NCBI RefSeq assembly: GCF_030345795.1
Contig: NZ_JAUALB010000001.1
Location: 5,944,001 to 6,008,000, forward strand
Direction of reading: 5' to 3'
Length of the DNA stretch: 64,000 nucleotides
Origin: Micromonospora sp. WMMA1363
Lineage (GTDB): Bacteria; Actinomycetota; Actinomycetes; Mycobacteriales; Micromonosporaceae
Every line of letters begins with the position of its first letter. The stretch's first letter is position 1. Below are positions 18,441 through 29,600 of the stretch, in pieces. Below the pieces are notes generated by a model. It made no database searches. It had not been told where the DNA came from and saw only the letters and a list, made by a program, of their open reading frames with translations. The position numbers and the translations under genes were made by a program.

Positions 18441-19352
18441 ATGAGAGTGACAGCAGCCACGAAGGCACGCCGCCCGAAGGTGAAGGCGCCGTACCTGGCC
18501 CAGCTCGACCTGCGGGAACTGGTCGCGCACCCGAGTAACCTGCGGCGCAGCATCGGCGACTTGACCGAGCTTCGCGCCTCCATCGCCGCCTACGGCGTGT
18601 GGCAGGCCCTGACCGTCGTGCCCGAGGACGACGGCGGCCACCGCATCGTCGCCGGCCACCGGCGAGCCGCCGCTGCGGTCGAGGCCCTGGAGGCCGGCGA
18701 GTGGCCGGAGGATCAGCCGCAGACCGTGCCGTGCCTCGTCCGGCCTGATTTGGTCGGCCTGACCGCCGAACAGATCGTCGCCATGCTGGTCGAGAACGAC
18801 CAGCGCGTCGACATCACCGCGTCGGAGCGGGCGGCCGGGTACGCGCAGCTGGAGCTGTTCGGCCTGGACGTCGCCGAGATCGCGCGGCGCACCGGTCGGA
18901 AGCGGGAGCATGTCCAGTCCGCTCTCAAGCTGACGAAGCTCGGCGACGTGGCCACCGCGGCCGCCGACGCCGGCCGCTGAGCTTGGAGGACGTCGCCGAG
19001 CTGGCCGATTTCGAGGACGGTCCGAAGACGATGGAGAAGATCCTCAAGGACGTCGGCAGCGGCTGGGGGATCAAACACAAGGTCGGCGAGGAGCGCCGCA
19101 AGCGGCAGGTAAAAGCGGCCGTCGCCGAGCTGACCGCCGAGCTGGAAGCGGCCGGCGTGAAGATCGCGAAGAAGCCGAAGGAGTGGCCGTACAACTGCGC
19201 GATGGCGCGCGTCGACCAACTCCAGACGGCGGACGGCAAGGACCTCGACCCGGACGAGGTGAAGGCCCTCGACGGATATGGCGCGCTGGTCGAGGAGCGG
19301 TGCGGAACGTGCCGATGGTGTCGCGGCGCGAAGCCCGGGTCGGCGAAGACGT
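18441..19352 (+). pseudogene. ParB-like nuclease/partition protein, frameshifted
   Basis: The first 179 codons encode a ParB/Spo0J-type N-terminal domain: LRELVAHPSNLRRSIGDL, YGVWQALTVV, HRIVAGHRRAAAA (the CTP/nuclease-fold motif) and a helix-turn-helix at FGLDVAEIARRTGRKREHV. The frame ends in a TGA at 18978, but the next frame continues with LSLEDVAELADF and then a charged helix. One missing C in the string CGGCCGCTGAGC explains both, because an added C gives AGRLSLEDV. The second part, with a CGTCRWC segment, runs to about 19352, where a yraN scrap starts on the other strand. Confidence 0.7.
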
Positions 19353-19451
19353 GCGCCAGTTGCGGGCCACGGGCGGTAGGCCGGCTGCGATCAGGTGTCG
19401 CACGACGCGGCGTTCTCCGTACGCGCCGACCGGCTGGTTCCGTCTGCTCAT
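19353..19451 (-). pseudogene. N-terminal scrap of a YraN/UPF0102-family gene
   Basis: Thirty-three codons from ATG 19451 read RRNQPVGAYGERRVVRHL and end ARNWR, matching the start of the YraN endonuclease-like family (NxxxGxxGE...A..L...G..........NWR). After NWR the similarity stops, so the remaining ~85 residues are gone. The break coincides with the end of the ParB-like sequence on the opposite strand, which makes it a recombination junction. Confidence 0.6.
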
Positions 19452-19587
19452 GCCCGGCAGGATGCCGCGAACCCGGCCTGCAATCGCCGCTCCGTACGGC
19501 GCGCTTGTGAACAATATCGCCTTCTGTGGATGTACGGATGATCATGCCCTCGGTGTGCTATGGAGCTGAGACGCCCGACCCGGTCAG

Positions 19588-21159
19588 GTGAGAGTGGCTC
19601 AGCGATGGATGACGAACCTTCGTGGGCATGTCCGACTTGGGGTCCGACCGCCCGTGTTCGGTGGAGGGTCTTTCGCGTTCCTCCGGTTTGATCTAGGGTC
19701 GCTGGGACGTGTCGACTTCGGGGGGCTGGGTTTGTTGGCCGGTGTGGTGTGGCCGTGGGGTGGCGGGCGGCGGGTGGCCGGTTTGGCTGCCGTGGTGGCG
19801 GTGGTCGCGGTATTCGGCGGGGCGGTCGTGCCGGCGGCGTCGGCGTCGGCGGCGTGTGTCGATGAGGTGGCGACTGTCGAGGTCGCGTTGGCGACGGCTG
19901 AGGCCTGTGATGCGCAGGTCGAGGTGTCGTCGATGCGGTCGGAGACGTTGTTGGCGTTTGCGAATCCGGATGAGACGATGACGGCGGTGATGTCGCCGGT
20001 TCCGGTTCGGACGTTGCAGGGGTCTGAGTGGGTCGATATTGACACGACTCTGGGGCGTAGCGGTGACGGGACGGTGTCGCCGGTGGCTACGACTCAGGAT
20101 TTGACGTTGTCCGGTGGTGGTTCGGGCCCGTTGTTGACGTTGGGTGAGCCTGGTCGGCGGATTGCGTTGACGTGGTCGGCGGGTTTGCCGGCGCCGGTGT
20201 TGAGTGGTGATCTCGCGACGTATCCGGAGGTTTTTCCGGGTGTGGATCTGCAGGTTCGTGTTGGTGGCAGCTGGTATCAGCAGTTGTTTGTGGTGAAGTC
20301 GCCGGAGGCGGCGGCGAATCCGGCGTTGGCGTCGTTGTCGTTTGATGTGGCGACGGAGGGTGTGACGCTGCGGGAGCAGTCGGATGGGGCGATCGAGGCG
20401 GTGGGTGCCGCGGGTGAGGTGGTGTTTGCTGCTGCCGCGCCGTCGATGTGGGCGTCTCCCGACTCGTTGGGGGTAGAGGTGGCAGCCCGGTCCGGGGAGT
20501 GGTCGCCGGCGTTGTTGGACGCCCTGGTGGGTGCGGCGGCCGTTGACGAGCCGGCTGAGCCGGCTGAGCCGCATCGGGTGCGGATGGATGCGGAGGTTTC
20601 GGAGTCGCGGTTGACGGTGGTGCCGGTGCAAGAAGTGTTGCGGTCGCCGGACACGGTTTTCCCGGTTTATATTGATCCGAATTTCGCGTATCCGTCGCCG
20701 GCGTACTGGACGAACGTGATGGATGACAACCCGACCCACTCGTATTTCAACGAGCATGACGAGTTGAAGGTGGGTCGGCAGTGGAAAACCTCGAATGTGT
20801 GGCGTACGCACATGCAGTTCCACAACTTCGCTGTTATGGCCGGGTCGACGATCCTGTCGGCGGACTTCAAGGTGACTGCTGATCATACGGCGGATTGTGC
20901 GGGTACGGATATCCAGTTGTGGGAGACGGAGCATATCAGTCACTTCTATCAGTACACGTGGAATACCGCGGCTAATGGCTGGTTGAAGTATCTGGACACG
21001 AAGCATTTCGATGCGAATGAGGCGTCGTGTCCCAAGGGTGACGACGACAACGTGTTTGGTGGGGCGTTGAAGTCGGCGGTGCAGGCGAGGGTGAGTGCCG
21101 GTGCTACCGCGATGACGTTCGGTATGCGGGCGGCCAGCGAGTCTGATTACTATCAGTGA
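19588..21159 (+). pseudogene. Secreted LamG/DNRLRE-type protein, N-terminal half, split by IS5-family element
   Basis: The first 523 codons of a gene that normally continues at 22148. A hydrophobic stretch at residues ~66-90, ending AASASAAC, looks like a long signal sequence or signal anchor. The next part has WVDIDTTLGR and LYPEVFPGVDLQVRV-like segments seen in large secreted actinobacterial proteins that accompany Rhs genes. At the end is a DNRLRE-like segment (VWRTHMQFHNFAVMAGSTI). The frame stops at a TGA created by the insertion after DYYQ. Joining to 22154 restores DYYQWTNFLPNK, so the break is precise. GTG 19588 or ATG 19609 may be the start. Confidence 0.75.
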
Positions 21160-22147
21160 AGTAATCTCAGCGACTTTGCGGTAGGTACTTGTACTCGAAA
21201 TGGGTCAGGTGGAGTGCGGCGGCGAGGATGTCGCTGATCCGGTGTGGGCTGGCGGTGGTATGCCGGAGGGTTTTCCAGCGTCCGACCAGGATCGCGAAGC
21301 CGCGTTCGCCCTGCCAGCGCAGTCCGCGTAGCAGCCGGTTGTAGGCGCGGTTGTCGGGAGCGAGCCGCTGCCCGTCGGTGGGCTGCTTGACCGGGACTTT
21401 GACGCCTTGACCTGCGCCTTCGTAACCGGAGTCGGCCAGGGTAGGCAGGTCGAGTTCGGAGGCGGCCCAGTTCAGGGCAGCCGTGATGCCCTGCTGTTGG
21501 GCGCAGGTCAGATCGTGCAGATGCCCCGGCATCGCCGCGGAGGTCCACACCGGCAGGCCGTCCGGGCGCATGACCGCTTGAACGTTTCCGCCGAAGTCAC
21601 GATGCTTGCCGGAATACCAGGCGTCGATCGTGTCGCCCTTGACGCTGAGGGTGGTCTCGGCCACCCGGTCGCAGTCGAACAGCTTTCCGTCCAGGATCAC
21701 GTACGACCAGCCGTCGTCGGCGACCCGGCGCAGGGCTGTGTGTAGATCCTGGGCCTGCGCGGCCAACACTGCGACACCCTCGGCCATATACCGGTACGCA
21801 GTGGCCCGGGAGATGCCGAACCCGGCGCCCAGCAGGGTCGCGTCCTCGCCTTTGCGGAACCAGACGAGCACCAGGAGTGCCTGGTAGAAGCAGGTCAACG
21901 CGCGGGTGTCGCGCCGTGTCCCCTTGGCTCGGCGTTGCGCGGCAAGCAGCCGGCCGAGGTACTGCACGAGTTCCCTGGGGACGTCGACCATGGCACGATA
22001 GGCAATCACGTGGAGCCCTCTCGAAGACGTGGATCTTGTCGCAAAGACCTGTCTATCGATGGCTCCACGCCCACTTCCAGCACCGTCCGGCGTGACCCGG
22101 TTCGCCCGTGTCGTACCAATCAACACATTCGCGTCGCTGAGATCAGC
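21159..22147 (-). mobile_element. IS5-family insertion sequence
   Basis: Inverted ends CTCAGCGAC lie at 21166-21174 and 22133-22141 (inverted). The sequence TCAGTG occurs just outside both ends (21153-21158 and 22148-22153) and probably is the target duplication, although the family usually makes 2-4 bp duplications, so part of it may be chance. The element is about 0.99 kb and carries one transposase on the minus strand. Confidence 0.8.
21167..22009 (-). CDS. IS5-family (DDE_Tnp_4 type) transposase
   Basis: This is a transposase of about 280 residues. The GTG at 22009 follows GAGAGGG and gives the family start VIAYRAMVDVPRELVQYL. A helix-turn-helix (GFGISRATAYRYMAEG) precedes the DDE core with VILDGKLFDCDR, DAWYSGKHRDFGGNVQ, TLADSGYEGAGQGVKVPVK and LRWQGERGFAILVGRWK. 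All core motifs appear intact. The open frame extends upstream to 22126, but this part is outside the family pattern. Confidence 0.88.
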   Translation of the reverse strand: MIAYRAMVDVPRELVQYLGRLLAAQRRAKGTRRDTRALTCFYQALLVLVWFRKGEDATLLGAGFGISRATAYRYMAEGVAVLAAQAQDLHTALRRVADDGWSYVILDGKLFDCDRVAETTLSVKGDTIDAWYSGKHRDFGGNVQAVMRPDGLPVWTSAAMPGHLHDLTCAQQQGITAALNWAASELDLPTLADSGYEGAGQGVKVPVKQPTDGQRLAPDNRAYNRLLRGLRWQGERGFAILVGRWKTLRHTTASPHRISDILAAALHLTHFEYKYLPQSR

Positions 22148-23558
22148 TCAGTGGACGAATTTCTTGCCGAACAAGACGGCCCTGGTTGTGCAGTACGACA
22201 TGGTTCCGGCGCGGCCGGTTGGTCTGTCGTTCACGACGACGTCGGATTGCTATGTGCAGTGTTCGTCGCCGGCGGTGGTGCGGACCGTGACGCCGACGTT
22301 GCGGGCGCAGGTGCAGGATGTGAATGGCGGCGTGTTGCAGACGGCGTTCGAGATTCGTGATGCCGCGAGTTTGTCGGCGGCGATCGTGGTGGGTAGCACG
22401 ACGATGCCGCGGTCGTTCGTCACGACGTCGGGTAACGCGACTGCGGTGGCGACGTCTCAGGTTCCGGCGGGCAAGTTGGCGTCGGGGGCAACGTATTACT
22501 GGCATGCGACCACGGTGGACGAGTTGGGGCTGTGGAGTGGGTGGGGCCCCTGGTACAGCTTCACGGTCGATACGTCCGGTCCGTCGGCGTCGGTGTCTTC
22601 GACCCAGTATCCGTCTGGGGCGTGGGGTGCGGTGGTGGGTACGGCGGGGTCGTTCGTTCTGTCGGGCCCGGCGGAGGTCGCGAACTTCACCTGGTGGGTC
22701 GATGGGGGGTCGGCTCAGACGGTGACGGCGACCGGGACGACGACGAAGACCGTCACCGTGAACTACACGCCGTCGACGGACATGGTGCATACGTTGCATG
22801 TGAAGGCGAAGAACATCGCCGGTGGTACGGGTGGCACCTACGACTACCAGTTTTGGGTTTCCCCGGTGGCCGACAGGTATTCGCATTGGAAGTTCGACGA
22901 GTCGTCGGGTGTGGCGGCTGCTGATTCCGGGTCGGGTGGCAGTGCGTTGGCGCCGGGGACGTTGGGTGGGAACGCTGAGTTCGTGCCGGGGTATTTGGGT
23001 AACGCGGTGCGTCTGTCGGGGCCGAGTGATCGGGTGACGACGGCGGGTCCGGTGTTGGACACGACGAAGAGTTTCACGGTGATGGCGTGGGTCCGTGCCG
23101 GTGATCTGGGGGCGCAGACCAAGCAGACGGTGATGGCGCAGGACGGGTCGACGGCGTCGCGGTTCGAGTTGCAGTTCCAGCAGGCTGCGAACGGGGGGCA
23201 GGGCGGCTGGTGTTTCGTGATGTCGGGGGACTCCTCCGGGGGTGGAAAGGTCAGTGCCTGCGCTGATGGCCTGTCGGTGGGTTTGCCGTCGGAGGACACG
23301 TGGGTGCATGTGGCGGGGCGGTATGACCAGGTCAGCGGGAAGATGCGCGTGTACGTGATGGGTGACCCGCAGCGGTGTGCGGGTGAGGTCGCGGAGGCTA
23401 CCGCTCCGGCGGCGTGGCCGGCGACGGCCTCGTTCGCGGTGGGGCGTGGCTGGTCGGGCGGTTCCGGGGTGTCGTACTGGCGTGGTGACATCGATGACGC
23501 CCGCGCGTACCAGCGGGTGCTGTCCGATTCGGAGATCTGCGAGCAGGCATCGCAGTAG
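22148..23558 (+). pseudogene. Secreted LamG-type protein, C-terminal half
   Basis: This continues the gene broken at 21158; in frame it starts with QWTNFLPNKTALVVQYD. It contains a fibronectin-like region with WHATTVDELGLWSGW and then a laminin-G/jellyroll domain (HWKFDESSGVAAADSG ... SFTVMAWVRAGDL ... DDARAYQRVLSDSEI). It ends 131 bases before the Rhs gene on the same strand. Such LamG proteins commonly precede Rhs toxins in actinomycetes, perhaps as a surface partner; that role is inferred. The half-gene has an in-frame GTG at 22029 inside the IS, so a fragment could be translated. Confidence 0.75.
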
Positions 23559-23566
23559 CCGAGAGG

Positions 23567-23608
23567 GTGTGGGGGTGATCCGGATTCGCGTCGTGGTCAC
23601 CCCTACAC
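23567..23608 (+). terminator. Candidate terminator hairpin
   Basis: Arms GTGTGGGGGTGA and TCACCCCTACAC (one mismatch, 18-base loop) start 8 bases after the stop of the LamG gene. There is no T-run, as is usual in high-GC actinobacteria. Confidence 0.55.
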
Positions 23609-23689
23609 GTCATGTGTGATCTTCAGTCCGTGGGACTCGTCGAGTCGCTCACGGTTCTGTTCGGGCAGTACTGACGTAGCGGGTGGGAG

Positions 23690-26600
23690 ATGGCTGTGAG
23701 TGGTAACGGCGCGCGGTGGCTGGGTCGATCCGGCACGAGGGGCGTCCGGCTGGGGCGGTCGGTGTTGCTGGCTGTTGGCTTGTCGGCGGTGCTGACGCTG
23801 ACGATGTTGGGTGAGCAGCCGGACGCGGTGGCGGCGCCGAAGTGGGATCCGCCCAAGCCCAAAGACGCTGCCGGGGTGGCGGCGCGTGCTGGCAAACCCA
23901 CTCCTGGCCGTTCTCATCATGCCGATGCGTCGAGGGTGACGGCGGGGGCGAAGGATGTGGTGTGGCCGTCGGGGACCGCGGTCGCTGATGTGGCTGCGGC
24001 GACTGCGGCGGCTGGCCGGGCGCGTACGACCCGGGCGGGGTTGACCGGCCCGGTCCGTGCCCGCGCCGGCACTCTTCCGGTCACGGTGTCCGCCGTGCCG
24101 CCGGCGGATGATGTGTTGCCGCGTAGGGGTGCCGCTGCGGCGGTGTCGGCGGTGAAGGTGAAGGTGCACGACCGGGCCGCCACCGCGAAGGCCGGTGTGG
24201 AGGGTTTGCTGGTGTCGGCTGCCCGCGCCGATGGGAAGCCCGGGGTGGGGCGGGCGCGGGTTCAGGTCGACTACGCGGGGTTCGCGCGGGCCTATGGTGG
24301 GGGTTGGGCGTCGCGGTTGCGGTTGGTGCAGCTGCCGGAGTGTGCCCTGAGCACGCCGGAGGTGGAGGCGTGTCGCACCCGCACCCCGGTGCCGACGGTC
24401 AACGACACCGCGAACAGTGAGGTGGCGGCCACCGTGGCCGTCGGGGCGCGGGCGTCGATGGTGCTTGCTGTCGAGGCCGGGGCGTCGGGTGACAACGGTG
24501 ACTACACCGCGACGAGTCTGTCGGCGGCGGGGCAGTGGCAGGTGTCCACGCAGACGGGTGACTTCTCGTGGTCGTATCCGCTGCGGGTGCCGCCCTCCCT
24601 CGGTGGGCCGGCGCCGGATGTCAGTTTCGCGTACTCGTCGGGCAGTGTCGACGGTCGGACGGCGTTGACCAACAACCAGGGTTCCTGGATTGGTGACGGC
24701 TGGGATACCTGGCCGGGGTTCATCGAACGTAAGTACCAGTCGTGTGCCGACGACAATCCTGGTCACAAGACCGGTGACCTGTGCTGGTTCAGTGACAACG
24801 CGACCCTGTCACTCAACGGCCACGCCGGGGAGTTGATCCGGGACGGGTCGATGTGGCGGCTCCGCAACGACGACGGCACGAAGGTCGAGAGGCTGAGCAG
24901 CTCGGCGCGGGGGAACGGCGACAACGACAACGAGTACTGGAAGGTCACCACCACCGACGGTATCCAGTATTTCTTCGGCTACCACAGGTTGCCGGGTTGG
25001 AGCAGCGGCAAGCCGGTCACGGACTCGACGTGGACGGTGCCGGTGTTCGGAAACAACCCGGGTGAGCCGTGTTACGACGCCACGTTCGCCGACGCCCACT
25101 GCGCGCAGGCGTGGCGGTGGAACCTCGACTACGTCGTGGACCCGAACGCGAACTCGATGGCGTACTTCTACGGCACGGAGACCGGCGCCTACGCCCGTGA
25201 TCTCAACCCCGACCAGCGCACCACCTACGACCGCGGTGGGTATCTGAAGCGCGTCGAGTACGGCATGCGCGCCAACGCCGAATACAGCCAGGCGGCGCCG
25301 CTGCGGGTGCTGTTCACCACCGCCGAGCGGTGCCTCACGTCGTGTTGGAGCGGGGCGGCGTGGACGTCGGATCCGGTGACCGCGAACTGGCATGACACCC
25401 CGTGGGACCAGTACTGCAAGACCGCGCCGTGTACGACGCAGGGCGCGCCGACGTTCTGGAGCGCGCGCCGGCTGGCGAAGGTCACCGCGCAGACCCGGAG
25501 CGGCACGTCCACGTATGCGGATGTGGAGTCGTGGGCGTTGCGGCACGAGTTCCTGAACGCGGGTAACGGTGAGACCGTGCCGATGTGGCTGCGGGGGATC
25601 ACCCGCACCGGGCATGTCACCACCGCCGGCGGTGCGGTCGTGTCGGACCCGGAGATCACGTTCGACAGTGGTTCTGATCCGTTGCCGAACCGGGTCGACG
25701 GCCCGGACGACGACCGTACGGCGCTGTATCGGTGGCGGATCAAGGCGGTGCACACGGAGACCGGTGGGGACATCATCGTCTCCTACTCCGGTGCGGACTG
25801 CACCCGCACGACGCTGCCCAGCCCGGCGACCAACACGAAGCGGTGCATGCCGTCGTACTACTCCCCGGACGGGCAACCGCCGACGTTGGACTGGTTCCAC
25901 AAGTACGTCGTCACCCGCATCGACCTTGATGACACGGTCACGGACCAGCCGTCCGAGGTCACCCTGTACGACTACGACACCCCGGCGTGGGCGTACAACA
26001 CCGACGAGTTGACCAAGGACAAGTACCGCACCTGGGGGGACTGGCGCGGCTACGGCAAGGTCACCGTCCGGCACGGCGACACGACCGGGCAGCAGACCGC
26101 CGTCGAGCACCGCTACCTACGCGGCCTCGACGGCGACAAGGCCAGCTCGGGTGTCAAGGATGTGTGGGTCACCGACTCCTGGGGCGGCACCATCGAGGAC
26201 CACGAAGCCCTGCGGGGCTTCGAACTGCAGACGATCACGAAGAACGGGCCGAGTGGCGCGGAGGTGGCCTCCACCCGCAACGACCCGTGGATCAATGGGC
26301 CCACCGCCACCCGCAGCCGCAACGGCATCACCACGAAGGCGTGGATGGTCGACACCGACGTCGCCCGCGCCCGCACCGCCCTCGCCGCCGGCGGACACCG
26401 ATACGCCAAGACTGTCACCAGTTACAACAGTGACGGCCTACCGGTCACAGTCGAGGACCACGGCGACGAGGCCGTCACCGGTGACGAGACGTGCACCCGT
26501 ACCAGCTATGCCCGTAACGACGCCATCTGGATGATCAACCGGGCGTCGCAGACCGAAACCCTGTCCAGGCTCTGTGCCGGCGCCCCGACCCCCGCCGACC

Positions 26601-29600
26601 CGGCCACCGTCCTGAACCGGTCCCGGTCGTTCTACGACACCTACGTCAACGACTCCTCTCACGGCCAGGCGCCCACGAAGGGCAACGTGGTCCGCACCGA
26701 GGAACTGGAGACATTCAGCGGCAGCACACCGGTGTATACCCGCACCTCCACCATGGCCTACGACACCAACGGCCGCATCACCGCTGTTACCGACCCGCGT
26801 GGGCACACCACCACCACCGCTCACACGACCGCGAACGGTGGTCAGGTCGTCCAGACCGTGGTGACCAACCCGAAGGGGCACGCGAGCACGACCCTGCTGG
26901 TGCCGGCGTGGGGCGCCGCGACGAAGGTCACCGACGCCAACGGCGCGGTCGCCGAACTCACCTACGACGGTCTCGGCCGGTTGACCAACGCGTGGAAGCC
27001 CGGCCGGAACAAGGCCACCCAAACACCGAGCGTCAAGTTCGCCTACCAGGTCCGCAAGAGCGGTGGCCCGACCGCCGTTACGGTGGAAAACCTCCTGCCG
27101 ACCGGGGCGGCGTACCGAAAGTCGGTGAACCTGTATGACGGGTTCCTGCGGCTGCGACAGAACCAACTCCAGGCCACCGGCGGTGGACGCACGGTCACCG
27201 ACACGATGACCAACAGCCTCGGTGCGACCGCGTGGACGTCCGCGCCCTACTACGACTCCACCAACACCGCGGTGAACACCAGCCTGGCCACACCACAAGG
27301 CCAGATCCCCTCGATCACCCAACACACCTACGACGGCGCCGGACGGCAGACCGCGCAGATCCTGCTCGCCAACGGCGTGGAGAAGTGGCGCACCACCACC
27401 AGCTACGGCGGTGACCGCGTCCACACCACCCCACCGACCGGTGGCACCGCCACCACCACCATCACCGACGCCCACGGCCGCACCACCGCCCTGCGCCAGT
27501 ACAAGAACCCCACCGACCTCGGCAGTGACGACCCGGCAACGTTCGACAAGACCAGCTACGCCTACACCCTGCTCGGACAACTCAAGACCGTCACCGACGT
27601 CACCGGCGCCAACGCCTGGTCCTACACCTACGACCTGCGCGGCCGGCAAACCCAGGCGGTGGACCCGGACAAGGGCACCACCACCAGCACCTACGACGCC
27701 GCCGGCAACCTCGAAACCAGCTCGGCCACGGGACGATCCCCCATCGCCTACACCTACGACGAACTCGGCCGCAAAACCAGCGTGCGCGACGACACCACCA
27801 GCGGGAACAAACGCGCTGAATGGGTGTACGACACGCTGCCCAACGGCAAGGGCAAACCCACCGCGGCGATCCGCTACTCCGGCGGTAACCCCTACACCAC
27901 CCGGGTCGACGCCTACGACGCCTACGGCCGACCCACCTCCACCTCCGTCGTGCTCCCGGCAGCCCAGTCAGACCTGTGCGCCGCCGCGAGCCCCAACACC
28001 TGCACCTACACCACCAACCTCACCTACCGGCCCAACGGGCAGCCCTTCCGGGTCACCATGCCCGCCGCCGCGGACCTCCCCTCAGAGAAACTCATCCACG
28101 GCTACACCGACGTCGGCGACCCCGCCGGAACCCTCTCCGCAGCCCAGATCTACGTCTATGACGTCACCTACGACAAACTCGGCCAACTCACCCAATACCA
28201 ACTCGGTGAGTTCGGCTCCCGTGTCGCTGTCACCGCCACCATCGACGAACCCACCCGCCGACTCACCAGCACCAACGTCGTCCCCGAACTCAAACCCGAG
28301 GCCGCGAACCACACCTACACCTACGACAACGCCGGCAACGTCACCGAAATCCACGACACCCCCGGCGGCGGCACCGCCGACCACCAGTGCTTCACCACCG
28401 ACCACCTACGCCGCCTGACCGAAGCCTGGACCCCGGAGGGCGGCACCTGCGCCACCAAGCCCACCGGGTGGAGCCAGATCGACGGGGCCAACGAACCGTA
28501 CTGGCACACCTGGACCCTCGACGACATCGGCAACCGCACCACCGAAACCCGCCACGGCACCACGGACACCACGCACACCTACAGCTACCCCGACGCCGGC
28601 GAACCCAGACCCCACGCCGTCACGAACGTGACCGCCACCGGCGGCGCCACCTGGAACCGCAGCTACACCTACGACGACGCCGGCAACACCACAACCCGAC
28701 CCACCACCACGGGTGACACCCAAACCCTCACCTGGGACCGCGAAGGCAAACTCACCGCCACCACCGACGACGACGGCGCCACCAGCTACATCTACGACGC
28801 CGACGGCAGCCGACTCATCCGCACCGACCCCACCGGCAAAACCCTCTACCTCCCCGGCGGCACCGAAATCCGCCACACCAACAGCGGCATTAAGCAAGCC
28901 ACCCGGTACTACACCTTCGCCGGCCGCACCATCGCCATCCGCACCGCCACCAACCTCCACTGGATCACCAGCGACCACCACGGCACCGCCCACCTCACTA
29001 TCAACGCCACCACCCTCACCACCGCCACACGCCGCAACCTCCCCTACGGGGAACAACGCGGCACCACCACCGGCACCTGGCCCACCGGCATGGACAAAGG
29101 CTTCCTCGGCGGCACCCAAGACCCCACCGGCCTCACCCACCTCGGCGCCCGCGAATACGACCCCACCCTCGGCCGCTTCATCAGCATCGACCCCATCCAA
29201 GACCTCGCTGATCCGCAGCAATGGAACGGATACGCCTACGCCAACAACAACCCCGCCACCTACAGTGACCCTAGTGGGCTGATCTGGACCGACTTCCAGC
29301 AAGGTGTAGACCCCCACTTCAATGGAGAAGGCGCGGGTAGCGGATCCAGGGGCCCGGTCGGAAGCGGCAGCTCGTCAAAGGGAAGGGAGAGTAACCATTG
29401 CGCAAAGGGCAGTCCCTATGCGTGCCAAGCTGCCGCAGACAAGAAGACCTACAGCAAATCAAGCAAGTACAAGCTAAAGCCACCAAGACCGCGCACGCTA
29501 ACAGAAGAGATCGCTGCGGAGGTTATCTGCGGGCTGACTGTGATCTGTGCTATCGCGAGTACCGGTTATGATTCATACACGCTCGGCCGCGACATCTACA

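Noticed and set aside
22143..23600. 485-residue minus-strand open frame opposite the LamG gene
   Set aside because: Arg/His-rich translation typical of antisense reading of a G/C-rich gene. The same applies to 19693-21006, 23603-24766 and 24809-26110.
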